64,000 bases of DNA from Tetragonia tetragonoides (lineage: Eukaryota > Streptophyta > Magnoliopsida > Caryophyllales > Aizoaceae): NCBI GenBank assembly GCA_038025085.1, contig CM076143.1, forward strand, positions 17,097,501 to 17,161,500, given 5' to 3'. Every line of letters begins with the position of its first letter. The stretch's first letter is position 1. The notes beneath the pieces were generated by a model, which worked only from the letters and a program-made list of their open reading frames with translations, ran no database searches and was not told the origin of the DNA. Made by a program: the position numbers and the translations under genes. This document shows, piece after piece, positions 1 to 11,160 of this stretch.

Positions 1-754
1 TTTATTAAGCATATTCATGTCTAGATAATTGATTTGCATGTTTTAAGTAGTTTAATGCATCATAAGTATAAATATTGCATCTTTGCATGATTAACATATT
101 TAATTAGCATATTACCATATAATTAGGGGTTTTGCATATACTTAGCCCTAAATTGCATATTAGCATGTTTTTATTATTTTGTTTATATTTCTTATTTTAC
201 TTCCATCGAAGTTGCTAATATTCTCATTGGTGTGCATATGCAATTTGGCGCGTTTAGAAAGAACGGTAAGGTGGAGATTTATTTCTTTTATCTTATTATT
301 GGTTTGGTTTATACTTGTTAATTAATGCATGAAATTGGATAATATGTGCGAAGCGATAACATTAATAATTTGTTTTGTTAAACCCACCTAGTTAATTTAG
401 GATCTTGGACGGCCGGATTTGTATGGAACCTTGCGATATGAATTATGAATCAACATGGATAAGATTAGTAGAGGTCGTTAATTCGGGGGATTTAGATAGG
501 ATTCGTTTTATCTTTTTCGTACCCACACCCCCGAACTCAATCTTTGGCCCCTTTTGGGTATGAGTCAATTCTCAATAGGAATTGGGTGCACTTTTGTTGG
601 TTTCCAATTGTTTCTTAAAAATTGATGGCGGCTTCGCTATTTGCTTATTATTTCCCCTAGCACAAGTAATCAAATTTCATATGACGTATTATTTAAGAAC
701 CATTAATTCCAACTAAATATTTCAATTTAGCACCGAAAGGCGAGGGTTCTTATA
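1..754 (+). mobile_element. Element A: 3' portion of 5' LTR (Tat/Ogre-like Ty3/gypsy)
   Basis: This is the LTR that precedes the primer binding site at 756; its left end lies outside the window. The last 350 bases share a recognisable block with the LTRs of element B: GATTAGTA, then CCCCCGAACTCA, then a GTCAATTtyCAATAGG-like stretch, an ATTGGGtGCAC segment, and a TGGCGgC block before the LTR end. The LTR seems to end in CTTATA rather than the usual CA, judged from the one-base spacer before the PBS as in element B. Promoter sequences upstream in the LTR are not in view. Confidence 0.75.
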
Positions 755-755
755 G

Positions 756-773
756 TGGCGACTCCACTGGGGA
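756..773 (+). other. Element A primer binding site, tRNA-Arg type
   Basis: The sequence TGGCGACTCCACTGGGGA lies one base after the LTR end. Its complement ends in CCA and matches, from memory, the acceptor arm and 3' end of plant tRNA-Arg, which is the primer reported for Ogre-type Tat elements. A tRNA search would confirm the isoacceptor. Confidence 0.8.
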
Positions 774-1783
774 ATTTAATAAGAGGGTGTAATTCGAAAG
801 CTTGTCCATGTTGATTATTAATTCATATTTCTTGGTTCAAAGACTTTATGTGTTCCTTATTGCTTTGCATTCATCTCATCCTTTTACATACGTTATCTTC
901 GCAAGATGTCGAAAGACATCACCACACCATAAACAGGAATTACCCTTTGGAGCATTGTCTATGACTTAGGCCGGTGACCCACTAGGTCCGAATTACCTTT
1001 GCACATAGTCGTGTTCGACCCCATGACATTTACATGTTTCCATTCGAGATGTGTAAAACGGTACATTTAGATTTACTATGCATCCCATACATGACAAAAC
1101 ACATCCTGTTGTGGGTTACCTTATCCAACCATAGATTGTGTCAAGCTATTGCATTTAGTCACATAGTCCATATCAAGGTGCCAATTGATTTACTTGCTAT
1201 ATTGTAATTGATTGTTTCCTTGCTATGTGATTAGTTTACATAGAATATTAGGACTAGATCCCCCCTTAGGATTTTCTTGAGTCCTGTTTAGGGAAGGTTT
1301 CCCTTTTGTTTGCTTGTGCGTTTTTGTCAAGTTTACAAATAGAGTCTAGGATCTTTTCTTTTTAGGAAGTAGAATTCATGTGTGACTCCGATGACGCTAG
1401 TGACCATATTAAAAAGACGTTCTTTTCCATATGAATTAGATTGCGTGCAAATAATATATTCCCGTCAATGATCTTTCACAAAAAAAAAAAAAAAAAAAGA
1501 GTCTTACTCTATTCTATGTGCAAGTCAATAATATATTTTCCTTTCTTAAAATTAGGGAATTTTATCCCATACGCAAGTCAAAAGTACGATTTTCCTTTAA
1601 TTCTATCAAGTCGAAAGATCATTGACTAGAATATGCTATTTACATAAAATTGCGTCTTTCCTAAAATCACCATGTTGAGGATTAGTGCTAGATTCTCTTC
1701 CCACATTTGTTTTAAAATAAAATCTTTCTTCTGTGGAGTTTTCCATTTACTTCTTGTTTTCTCAAGCGGGCTTTTTTTTGTCC
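774..1783 (+). other. Element A untranslated leader
   Basis: About 1 kb between the PBS and gag with no supported ORF. It contains a run of A at about 1480-1498. A block around 1240-1370 (AGAATATTAGG, then a GAGTCTAG-GATCTTTT-like stretch and TTTTTAGGAA) recurs in the leader of element B near 15131-15225, so the leader is conserved between the two elements. Ogre elements usually carry an extra ORF1 ahead of gag; I see none here. Confidence 0.6.
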
Positions 1784-2565
1784 AGAATTGGTAGGAGTAA
1801 AGATCACGGTCCTAGGAAGTGGGAGAGGGACGAGTCCAACAAGAGATTGATCCGCAAGTTGTCATTCGAACCTTCACCGCAAGCATAGTTTGTGGGCCCC
1901 ATTTGGCTCGATTACCTTCGCACACCGCCCTTGTCACCTCAAGCCTCGCCACCTAATTCACCTAAGTCCATTATGTCTGGAGATACTGAAAAAACCGCTG
2001 ACCAAAAGATGGATGACCTTTTAGCCCACTTGATTGCCATGAATGTTAGATTCACTGATATGGAAGCCCGTGTCGCCAAGTTGGATCCCCCTACTAGGGA
2101 CGATGATGAGACCAAACCAAATAAGGATAATACTGAGCCCTCCACTAAAGAGGTCCAGGAACTACAAGCTAAGCAGAATTGGTAGGAGTAAAGATCACGG
2201 TCCTAGGAAGTGGGAGAGGGACGAGTCCAACAAGAGATTGATCCGCAAGTTGTAATTCGAACCTTCACCGCAAGCATAGTTTGTGGGCCCCATTTGGCTC
2301 GATTACCTTCGCACACCGCCCTTGTCACCTCAAGCCTCGCCACCTAATTCACCTAAGTCCATTATGTCTGGAGATACTGAAAAAACCGCTGACCAAAAGA
2401 TGGATGACCTTTTAGCCCACTTGATTGCCATGAATGCTAGATTCACTGATATGGAAGCCCGTGTCGCCAAGTTGGATCCCCCTACTAGGGACGATGATGA
2501 GCCCAAACCAAATAAGGATAAGACTGAGCCCTCCACTAAAGAGGTCCAGGAACTACAAGCTAAGC
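1784..2565 (+). repeat. 391-bp tandem duplication at the gag start of element A
   Basis: Two copies (1784-2174 and 2175-2565) begin with AGAATTGGTAGGAGTAAAG and differ by about four substitutions that I can see (for example GTCATTCG/GTAATTCG and AATGTTAG/AATGCTAG). The unit length is not a multiple of three, so the duplication throws the first copy of the gag N terminus out of frame and ends it at 2185. The few differences suggest a duplication much younger than the element. Confidence 0.9.
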
Positions 2566-4110
2566 TGAATAGGCTTGAGTCCGTGCTAGGCAAGAGTCGT
2601 GTCTTTAATGACATGATCATCAATTCTGAAGGCTATGCCCCCCATATCTAGGGAAAATTTCCCACTAAGTTTTCCGTGCCTGAAGTTCCCACGTTCAAAG
2701 GAACCGATGATATACAAGATCACATTAGGGTGGCTTTTACCACTGCATTGGGCTTTAGAGGCATTGAGCAAGAGTTATATGTTCATCTCTTTCCCCAAAC
2801 TTTGGACCCTGCTGTTAGGGCCCGGTTCTTCAAATTGCCCACCCAAAAGTTGCAGAAGTGGGAATAAATATCCACTTTGTCCCTGGAAAGATATGGTGAC
2901 AATGTCTTGCCTCCCATGACATTGAGAGAATTGGACATCACCAAGCAAGGTAACAAAGAAGGATTCACCAATTTCGTGAGAAGATGGAGAACTAAGGTTG
3001 CTGAAATGATTGATCGCCCATCTGAAAGGGATCAAATTAGAATGCTAGTCCAAAACTTGGCGTCTGAATACCGCGAACATATGAAGTTTCAACCCATAAC
3101 CACTTATGCCCAACTAACTGAAGTAGGCATGGCCATTGAGGATGATCAACTCCAAAGAGGGAAGAACAAGGTCACTTACAATAACAACATAAGTGGTTAC
3201 AAGGATAAGAAATACACCAATACCAATCATGCCTCCACAAGTAGAGGAAATGAAGTGAACGCCATTGCTGACAGGCGTCCAAGAAGGTTTACTCCCCTCG
3301 GAATGCCTTATGTCAAACCCCTAGAAAAATTAGTCAAAGGAGACTATCTACACCCGATTGGGCCTACCCCTGATCCACCCAAAGAGAAAAGATCGCCATA
3401 CTGGAACGAGTCCGCATTCTGCAAATACCATAGGGGTCGTGGGCACGATAATGAAAAGTGCTACACTCTCAAAGAGAAAATTCAAGATCTGTTCGACAAT
3501 GGCACCATACCATTGCCCAAGGACGCACCACCACCCAGTAATAATAATAATCCCCTCGGGAACTCTTTTGCAATCAAAATAGAAGAAGGGTTTGATCCAT
3601 CCTATCTGATCACTCCTATCGAGCAGGTTATACCACCATACCCAAGCCCAAGGTCCACGCTAGACATTTGTGGCCTTTGGGATAGTGATGAAGAGGATAA
3701 TGGACCTTACACTGATCCTGAAGATGTGTTGACTCCTCAAGTCCACGACATAGCGAATAGCAAAGCTTGGTATGATATCTCCGACGATGAGAACGAAGAA
3801 GATGACAAAGCTCTGAACTACCTCACAAGATCAGGACGCCAGTTCAGGCCCGAAAACATCTACATGGATCCGTCACAAATCCAACCCGTAGAGCCTGCAA
3901 CAATCCCCATTAGGGATCCAACCCCAAAAGAGATGGCTAAGGAAGATGATGGAACCAACATCCTTAGACAATTGCTAAGGATAAAAGCTGACATATCCAT
4001 CTGGCAATTGTTGACCACTTATATCACTCATAGAAGGGACGTGTTAGAAGCTTTGAATGCAACCACCATTTCTCCAAATGCTACTCCCGAAGATGTGGTT
4101 AACCTCCTGG
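2283..4110 (+). pseudogene. gag: Element A gag (capsid and zinc-knuckle region), broken
   Basis: Gag forms the particle core and binds the element RNA. The N terminus runs from the ATG at 2283 and meets a TAG at 2649-2651; the frame then shifts, and another stop (TAA, 2865-2867) precedes the main open stretch at 2877. That stretch holds the retrotransposon Gag core (FTNFVRRWRTKVAEM, near residue 35 of the 2877 frame). It also holds one CCHC-like knuckle of Tat type, C-x-Y-H-R-G-R-G-H-x4-C, near residue 182, preceded by the phrase IGPTPDP. The region after the knuckle is acidic (SDEEDN, DDENEEDD). The same order is seen in element B at 15742. At least two stops and one frameshift make it non-functional as a single protein. 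Confidence 0.85.
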
Positions 4111-4129
4111 TCCAAGGGAAGTCATCCAC

Positions 4130-4933
4130 ACCCGTCACCTTTTCTGACAAGGACCTTCTACCCGAAGATATCCACCACAACAAAGCCCTTTATCTGACTG
4201 TAATTTGTCAACAAAGACAAGTCCCCATGACTTTAGTTGACAATGGCTCTGCTGTAAATGTATGCCCCTTGAGGACCGCTGAACACCTCAAAATAGACTG
4301 CAAAAATCTCGCGCACTCCGCATAAGGGCTAAGATCTTACGACAATTCCTTAAGAAACGTCTTAGGCACATTTTCCATGAATATCAATATTGGGCCAATC
4401 GAGAAAATGGTCCAGTTTCACGTCATTGACATTCCAGCCACCTTCAATTTACTTTTAGGAAGGCCTTGGTTGCATGGGATAAATGCTGTAGCCTCAACCC
4501 TTCACCAAAAGGTAAAGCTATCCCTAGTAGGATCCACACTGGAAGTCTGTGCTGATGTCATGGTAGCCCAAATAGAAAAGGCTCCAGTCCTAAAGATAGA
4601 GCATAATGAGCAAGATGAAGAACTATGGGGCTTCGAGAAGATAGCTTTCATAGAAACAAGAGAGCCCACGCTCAATGTGAATGCTCTACTGAGAAAGCAA
4701 GGTCACTTTCCAGGCACCACTTTGGGTCCTCACCCCAAGGTAGCCCAATCCTGCTGAAACACCAGGACCAATTTGGGCTAGGCTATAAGCCCACAAGGCA
4801 AGAGATCCGAGCTTACATATCCAAGGAAATGGCTAGGAAAAGAGCCCGCGCGGCCAACAAGCCCATTCCACATAGCATGGATCCTTATCCCCTTACTCTC
4901 AATGGGCAGTTTCTCCAAGAAGGCGATCCATAA
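4130..4933 (+). pseudogene. Element A aspartic protease, broken
   Basis: A retropepsin-like domain that would mature Gag-Pol. The active-site motif is seen as LVDNGSAVNVCP near 4231-4266; DNGSA is the Tat-clade form of the D-T/S-G loop. The second conserved segment, LLLGRPW, is at about 4450-4470. An in-frame TAA at 4323-4325 separates the two, and a frameshift near 4740 moves the reading to another frame that ends at a TAA, 4931-4933. Element B has no counterpart, so this is the only protease trace in the window. The domain assignment is firm from motif order; activity is excluded by the stop. Confidence 0.75.
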
Positions 4934-5584
4934 CCCTATTACGGATTCCCAGAACCATACACGATCAACGGAGTTTTAGTTTCAGGCTTTGAGGCATTTC
5001 AAGACTACTTCGCTATGAGCGAAGATGCACCAATACCTCTCAAAGAGGACCAATCCACCAAAGATTGGGCTAATGACATGGCATCCAATGACTTTGGGCT
5101 CTTATTTGGCGAAGAGCGTCGCCAATACGACGAGGCAACAAAGAAAAGCTTCCCCTTACTGTGCTTTTTAATGAAGGATTCGACCCGTCCAAGCTGATTG
5201 CCCCAATCGGGCCCGACATCGCCACCTGGAAGCATAAGACGAAGTGGACTCTAGTCGAGGGAGCCAAGTACAAGTTCACGATTCGCAATGGTCCTTCGGA
5301 GAGGCCCAATTCTGATTCTGAGTCTATTATCCTAGAAGTGTCGGGTAGTCCACCCCAGTCTATTCCTTCTGCTACTAAGGTCATTAGTGATGACCTCATT
5401 GATGTATGGTCCGCTTCCATTAATATTATGAGTGTCGATTTTGCTTACTCGGATTGCCTCATTGCTAATAATTCAGAAGACATAACAGAATTGCCTAAAG
5501 AAGTCATTAAAAGCATTAATCGAATATGAAAAAAAGACTTCAATAGTCGAAGAAACAGAGACAATAAATATTGCAACTAATGAT
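4934..5584 (+). other. Element A protease-RT linker, disrupted coding
   Basis: Polyprotein linker, readable in two frames. One stretch (5015-5197) includes FGLLFGEERR, the other (5161-5529) includes DFAYSDCLIANNSED. Both have counterparts in element B (FGQEHRHPKDE near 17470 and DFAYFLDYLVANNS near 17848), which shows they were coding. A frameshift near 5160 and a stop at 5527-5529 break it. No known catalytic motif is present. Confidence 0.6.
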
Positions 5585-7124
5585 GTGCCACGCCACGTGC
5601 AAATAGGCTTGTCTTTACCCTCTAATGAACGCGAACAATTCGTAACACTCCTAAAGAATTATACGGATGTTCTCCTGGTCCTACAAGGACATGCCCGGCA
5701 TAGACCGCAACATTACCCAGCACACCATCCCATTAAAGCCCGACTGCAAACCAGTCAAACAAAAGTTAAGAAGAATGAAACCAGAATAGGCCCTTAAGAT
5801 CAAAGAGGAAGTCCAAAAACAACTTGATGCCGGCTTCATAAGAGTGGCCAATTACCCCGACTGGGTAGACAACATCGTCCCAGTCCCAAAAAAGGACGGA
5901 CGGATGCGAATGTGTGTGGATTTCAGGGATTTGAACATAGCAAGCCCAAAAGATGACTTTCCGTTACCCCATATAGATGTTCTGGTAGACAATACTGCTG
6001 GACATGCCCTCCTATCATTCATGGACGGGTACGCAAGATATAATCAGGTGTTGATGGCGAAAGAGGATGAAGAGAAAACCACTTTCATCACGCAATGGGA
6101 CACTTATTGCTATACTGTTATGCCATTTGGGCTTAAGAACGCAGGGGCCACATATCAAAGAACTGCGACAACCCTGCTCCACGATATGATGCACAAAGAG
6201 GCTGAAGTATACGTAAATGACATGATCATAAAGTCCAAAGAGAGAGAGGGGCATGTACCCTCACTTCAAAAGTTCTTCGATAGACTTAGGAAGTACAACA
6301 TGAGGATTAATCCCAAAAAGTGCGCATTCGGAGTTACATCCGGTAAAATTTTAGGATTTGTTATAAGCACCAGAGGAATAGAGATTGATCCATCCAAGAT
6401 CAAGGCCGTAATGGATATGCCATCACCAAAAACGGAAAAGGAAATCAAAGGCTTCTTGGGGAGGATCCAATACATTAGCAGGTTCATTTCCAAGTTAACT
6501 ATCACCTGCGAGCCTATATTCAAGAAACTCAAAAAAGAGGTAAAAACGGAATGGGACGGACAATGCCAAAAAGCCTTTGAAAAAATTAAGGCCTATCTGT
6601 CCGAACCACCTGTGCTAGTTCCGCCCACTCCAGGCATGCCTCTAATTCTCTACCTTACTGTCACAGAAAAGTCGATGGGAGCAATGCTAGCCCAAGAAAT
6701 AAACAAGGAAGAGAAGGCCATCTACTATGTGAGCAAGAAGTTCTTAGAATATGAAACCCGCTATTCGTCTCTAGAAAAAATATGCCTAGCCTTGGTCGCG
6801 ACGACCAAGAAACTACGACATTACATGCTCCAACATACGATCCACATAAGATCGAGAGAAAATCCTCTGAAATACTTATTTGAAAAGCCCATACTGAATG
6901 GTAGAATAGCCAGATGGACCGTCCTCCTATCAGAGTTCGACCTCAAATTTGAAGACCAAAAGGCCATCAAAGGACATGCTATTTCGGAATACCTAGCTGA
7001 CCAAGCTATAGACGAGCCCGATCGCAAAGAAGAATACAACTTCCGAGACGAAGGGGTTATGACCTTAGATACCGAGACTTGGCAACTCTATTTTGATGGA
7101 GCATCGAACCAAAAGGGTTTTTGA
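5585..7124 (+). pseudogene. pol: Element A reverse transcriptase with first part of RNase H, broken
   Basis: The Ty3/gypsy RT palm and fingers are clear: VPKKDGRMRMCVDFRDLN (near 5881), SFMDGYARYNQ (near 6016), MPFGLKNAGATYQR (near 6121) and LGFVIS (near 6352). The catalytic box reads YVNDM (near 6211) where Y-V-D-D is expected, so the first catalytic aspartate of the pair has become asparagine; element B keeps YVDD. Upstream, a one-base loss near 5675 and a TAG near 5788 cut off the N terminus. From 5844 the frame is open for 426 codons, through the connection domain and into RNase H (YFDGASNQKG near 7090). It stops at a TGA where the related B sequence has a glycine codon. The D-to-N change alone predicts an inactive enzyme. 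Confidence 0.92.
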
Positions 7125-7480
7125 GTAGGAGTACTAATAGTGTCCCCTGATGGTGCACATACACCTATTTCGGTCAAGTTAGATCACGAAGTCACCAACA
7201 ATGGCGCCGAGTATGAAGCTTGCAAAATAGGATTGTAATCTGCCATAAGCCTTGGCATTAAGACGCTTCGAGTCTATGGAGACTCGTCGCTCATAATCAA
7301 CCAGATTTCCAAAGTATGGAAAGTCAAAAGTGAATACTTGGCACTTTACCAGGAATATCTAGACAAGATCATAGTGTATTTCAACCAAATACACTTTACG
7401 TACCTTCCACGAGAAGATAATCAATTTGCAGATGCCTTGGCCAAATTAGCAAGCATGATCAATATACCCGAAACCATTCA
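7080..7480 (+). pseudogene. Element A RNase H domain, interrupted
   Basis: RNase H degrades the RNA strand during reverse transcription. Four acidic motif regions are visible: FDGAS (near 7093), NNGAEYEA (near 7198), YGDSSLI (near 7276) and a late REDNQFADALA segment (near 7416). Two stops interrupt it, a TGA at 7122-7124 and a TAA near 7236, where an open codon is expected from the B sequence. The acidic residues themselves are retained, unlike in B, where the first aspartate is glutamate. Confidence 0.8.
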
Positions 7481-7599
7481 AATGATGCCCATTTGTGTAC
7501 AAAGAAGGTCCAAGCCTTCATCCTGCGACGCTCTGGAAGTGTTCCATGGAGAAGAAGATGAATGGTACACCGATATAAAGAATCTACTCATTTATCAAA

Positions 7600-8805
7600 T
7601 TTACCCTCCTGATTCTGGTCCTAGAGCCCAAAAAGTGCTGAGAAGGCTCGCAGCCCAATTCATAGAAGTACAAGGTCAAATATACAAGAAAACCCCAAAC
7701 GGGATTAATCTTTTGTGTTTAGGCACCGAAATGGCCCATAAGGTAGTATGCGATGTACATGCAGGGGTCTATGGACAGCACATGAACGGTATGATGCCAT
7801 CCAGAAAGATAATAAGGCTTGGTTATTATTGGACCACAATGGAAAAAGATTGTTGTGAATTTGTCAAAAGATGCACACAGTGTCAGAAACACGCAAATCT
7901 ACAACACATGCCACCAAGCCCATTATATACCTTCACCTCACCTTGGCCTTTCTCCACTTGGGGAATAGATATCATTGGCAAGATAACCCCAACAGGAAAA
8001 GGGGGTCATGAATATATTCTAGTTGCAATTGACTACTTCACTAAATGGGTTGAAGCGCAATCATATGCAAAGCTCAAAGCAAAACATGTAGTTAAATTCA
8101 TCAAGAATAATATAATAGCTAGATACGGGGTTCCCCAAGAAATCATTAGCGATAATGGGTCACACTTCATGAAAGAAGTAATTGAGCTCCTGGCCCAGTA
8201 CAAGATCCAGCATCGAAAGTTGTCTCCCTACAGACCACAAACAAACTGTGCAGTAGAAGCAGCTAACAAGAATATCAAGAAAATCATCGAAAGAATGTCC
8301 GAAAATTATCATGATTGTCCCGACAAGTTGCCATTCGCGCTTTGGGGTTACAGGACATCTATTCGCTCATCGACAGGAGCAACACCATACTCACTAGTCT
8401 ATGGGATGGAAGCCGTGTTACCAATTGAGTTAAAGGCCATCTCTACGGATCGTCTTGGAAAGTCAAATTCTAGAAGTGGATTGGGTCCAAGCCCGCTATG
8501 ACGAATTAGTCTTACTAGATAAAAAAAGGTTACAAGCTTTGCACAATGTGAGAATCTATCAAAAGAGATTAACAAAGCATTTCAACCAAAGGCTCAAAAT
8601 GAGAGACCTCAGTGTTGGAGATCTAGTATTTAAAGAAGTAAGGGCCAATGTCACCTACCCAAGAGGCAAGTTTAGACCCAACTGATCGGGTCCATTTCTC
8701 ATTACAAAGATCCTAACAGGTGGAGCTGCAAGATTGGCAGATTTGGACGGGATTGAGTTTAGTCAATGGATAAACATGGATCAACTAAAGAGGTTCTATG
8801 CTTAA
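7600..8805 (+). pseudogene. Element A integrase, frameshifted near its C terminus
   Basis: Integrase inserts the cDNA into the chromosome. An HHCC zinc domain is seen (H and H in HAGVYGQHMNG, then CTQCQ, 7755-7890). The DDE core follows: D in GIDIIG (near 7963), D in SDNGSHF (near 8150), E in VEAANK (near 8253). Its reading frame is open from 7338. A frameshift near 8450 moves the C-terminal region (ILEVDWVQARYDELVLLD, then GDLVFKEVR) to another frame, with a further stop at 8683-8685. The ending MDQLKRFYA with TAA at 8803-8805 is shared with element B, so this is the natural end of pol. One core position reads TNCAVEA where B has TNGAVES. Confidence 0.9.
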
Positions 8806-8868
8806 GCAAGACACCCAATATAGCACTTTCGAGAAACCCACATAAGGCTGCATAATCCCGTAAAAAAC

Positions 8869-8869
<1 letters not shown>

Positions 8870-8905
<36 letters not shown>
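8870..8905 (+). repeat. Poly(A) tract after integrase of element A
   Basis: About 36 consecutive A residues 65 bases after the end of pol. Element B has an A-run of similar length at the same place (21300-21335), so it is a shared feature of the family rather than a random tract. Confidence 0.9.
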
Positions 8906-8908
<3 letters not shown>

Positions 8909-9242
8909 ATTTAATGTTAAAAAACGCACGGATAAGAACTACGAGCGGCCTGATTCCCCTAAAAGGATACGTAGGACAATCCAATTGCAATTGGGCTCGG
9001 CCCCTTCATCATTTTTGCGTTCAAAAGTTGTTAAAAATAAAAATAAAAATCGATTTGCAATGTTAAAACAAGAATGAGCATGTCTCCATAAATAATAATA
9101 AAGTCCATTACAAAGACTTGGCAATTTCCAAATAATAAGGCAAAAAATTAAATCTAAGTCTAAAAAGGGGCACATTACCTTTATTGAATTAAAAGCAAAA
9201 TAAAAGGTAATCCTAAGTTAGACATGCTCCAAAAGAGTATTT
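8906..9242 (+). other. Post-integrase conserved noncoding block of element A
   Basis: No ORF is supported. The part at 8936-9005 (GAACTAC, GGCCTGATTCC, GGATACGTAGG, then CAATTGGGCTCGGCCCCTT) is closely matched in element B at 21357-21425. Conservation across two diverged elements in a noncoding stretch suggests a cis-acting RNA or DNA role; this is inference. Confidence 0.6.
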
Positions 9243-10815
9243 TCCTTAATGGACTACTCCGTAGCTTCGGTAGTAGGGCCCGCATCCTCCATTCGCTCAT
9301 CCGCTTTTGGGCCTTCCACTTCGCGTTCCTTGGGAGCCCATCTCTCTCGAACTAAAGGCTCTTCTTTTTCAACCTCCACTAGAGGTGTGCTTGAGGAGGC
9401 CTTATGATCATTGGCCCGAATTTGGGGCTCCACTTGCGGCTTGGTAGCAATCTATTCTATAGCTTTCTTGGTCTTCGGGTTGAGGATGCCTCTCACATGC
9501 TTAACCCCCTTTTTCTTACCCTTCCCCTTAGGGTCATTAGGGTTTGAGAGTCTTAAGCTAGCTTTGACCGATTGGGCCTTAAGATCTTCTTGTTCGGATT
9601 TCCTACATGCACGACGACCCTCCGCTGTCTTGCAATCCATCCAAGCCTCATAAGCCGAAGATATGGCCGTGGGGGCCTTGATATGAGGGATAGTCCACTT
9701 GGAACGACGATCCCATGCACACTCCCATGATCTCACCATGCTAATTGGCAAAGCCCGCGTAGTAGGAGCAACACTATCCTTTTGTGGGATAATTTGGCGT
9801 TTCTCATATTGCCGCATGATACGGCTAGGAAATATGTAAGTTAAATTATGAAGGCCAAGGACTTGGTAATATCCAGTTTCCTTGCGACATCCGATTGCGG
9901 ATTTTAGACCCTACCACTTGACGGTCCATCGTAGCAAAAGGCAAGCCTTAAGGTACCCACGCCACTCATCAATGGTAGATTCATAATAAAGCCTCCGGCG
10001 GGCAGGTGATTGCTTTGGTTGATATTTGAGCGCATTAGCGGGCCTTTCAATGAAGCACATATGCTCAAGGAGCCATATCAAAAAAAAAAAAAAAAAGGAG
10101 CCAAAACATATAAAGTTAAATATCCATTAAAGATTCAAACTTTATTAACCAAAAATATTCAAATTGCTCAAGCACTTACTTGAAGGAGAAGAGGGCTTCC
10201 CGTCCATCCACCGAGCGATGGTTCTTGTTTCTTACGGTCCAAGCAAATTAAGGTTTCACAAAGAACAAGAGACATAGGGGTAAAATCGTTTTGTATTTGT
10301 TCAACAATTCTAAGCATACAAGTTTTACCATTATTATCTCCACCAGCAAAGAGGTACCTATGCAAGAGACATAAAATAAAAGCACGTTTATAATACGTCT
10401 CACTCATCACATCATGGTTGTCCCTTACCTTGGGGAAGAAGATATCGATTACACCATTGAGGTCTAACTCACCACTCCTAACAACGGAGGAGGCTTGTGT
10501 TGGTGATAGGCCAAGATACCTTTTATAGTAGCCTTCAAGGTTTGCCCCAAGCCATGGAGTAGCAGGAGCTTGATCATAAGGGAACCCAAGGATGGCGGCA
10601 AATTCTTCGGGAAGCGGGCATAATTCATTGTACCCAAATCGAAAGACATGGAGTTTGTCATCCCAAAACTCAACGGCGGCCTCAAGGAGGTTCTAGACGA
10701 TTTGAACTTGCTTCAGGTGGAAGAGAGCATTCAAGTGGAAAGTCACAAGTCTCATCCTCTCTTTGGGGGTCATGGATTGTAACCACTTGTCAAATTTAAC
10801 ATCAAAGCTTGCCAT
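9243..10815 (-). pseudogene. Element A antisense gene 1 (DUF7745-like), two exons
   Basis: A gene on the strand opposite to gag-pol, between integrase and 3' LTR, as known for extra antisense ORFs of Tat-clade elements. I chose the ATG at 10815 (MASFDVKFDKWL) because element B starts at the same place (MVNFDDVFNAWL). Exon 1 contains the phrase HVFRFGYNELCPLPEEF and then YKRAFILCLLHRYLFAGG, which resembles plant DUF7745 proteins from memory. It ends at a consensus donor (CAA then GTAAGT, about 10180). Exon 2 starts near 10077 and includes LPISMVRSWECAWDRR and a lysine-rich KGKGKKKG tail. The ~102-bp intron is at the same place and of the same length as in B. A TAG follows VQIV early in exon 1, and the acceptor AG seems lost to a T-run. 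Function unknown. Confidence 0.7.
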
Positions 10816-10964
10816 GGCTATAATCTAATTAGGGGGTTCTCTCTCTAAAAGTTCTCTATTGCTAGTAAATTATGAAGGTGATGTCCCGAAACCGGACTAA
10901 CCCAAGGCTCATATAGGGCTCGTACGAAAAAGACAAAAAAATACGGCAACCCATCCAAAAGGGG
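10816..10964 (-). promoter_or_regulatory. Putative promoter and leader of element A antisense gene 1
   Basis: Read on the minus strand, a TATA-like CCTATATGAG followed by CCTTGGG lies at about 10909-10918, roughly 95 bases before the ATG at 10815. In element B the matching gene has CTCTATATAC and TTGGG at almost the same distance. The GC-rich palindromic array lies just upstream. Promoter activity is inferred from this shared layout only. Confidence 0.5.
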
Positions 10965-11160
10965 CTTCAACGGCCCCTGGGAAAGCCGCTAGAGACCCAG
11001 CGGCCCCGATAGAGCAGCCCAGGCCCAGCGGCCCAGCCGCTGAGCTTCAGTGGCAGGCCGCCGAGCCCCAGCAGCCAGCCGCTGGAGCCTGGCGGCCCCT
11101 CTTTTCGCCCCCGCTGCTCCGCGTGTGCCGGTGGACGCCTCCCTTTGGCCGCCGGACCCT
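10965..11160. repeat. GC-rich palindromic array upstream of antisense gene 1 (element A)
   Basis: Dense half-sites CAGCGGCC and AGCCGCTG in both orientations (for example CCCAGCGGCCCAGCCGCTGA at about 11027-11046) in an otherwise AT-rich context. It sits just upstream, on the minus strand, of the TATA-like box and ATG of antisense gene 1. The equivalent array in B (24155-24345) has a clear ~21-bp unit. Open reading frames here are side effects of the repeat and are not called as genes. Confidence 0.75.

Noticed and set aside
1939..3035. Minus-strand frames opposite gag
   Set aside because: Shadows of the sense coding sequence; no conservation with the same strand of element B.
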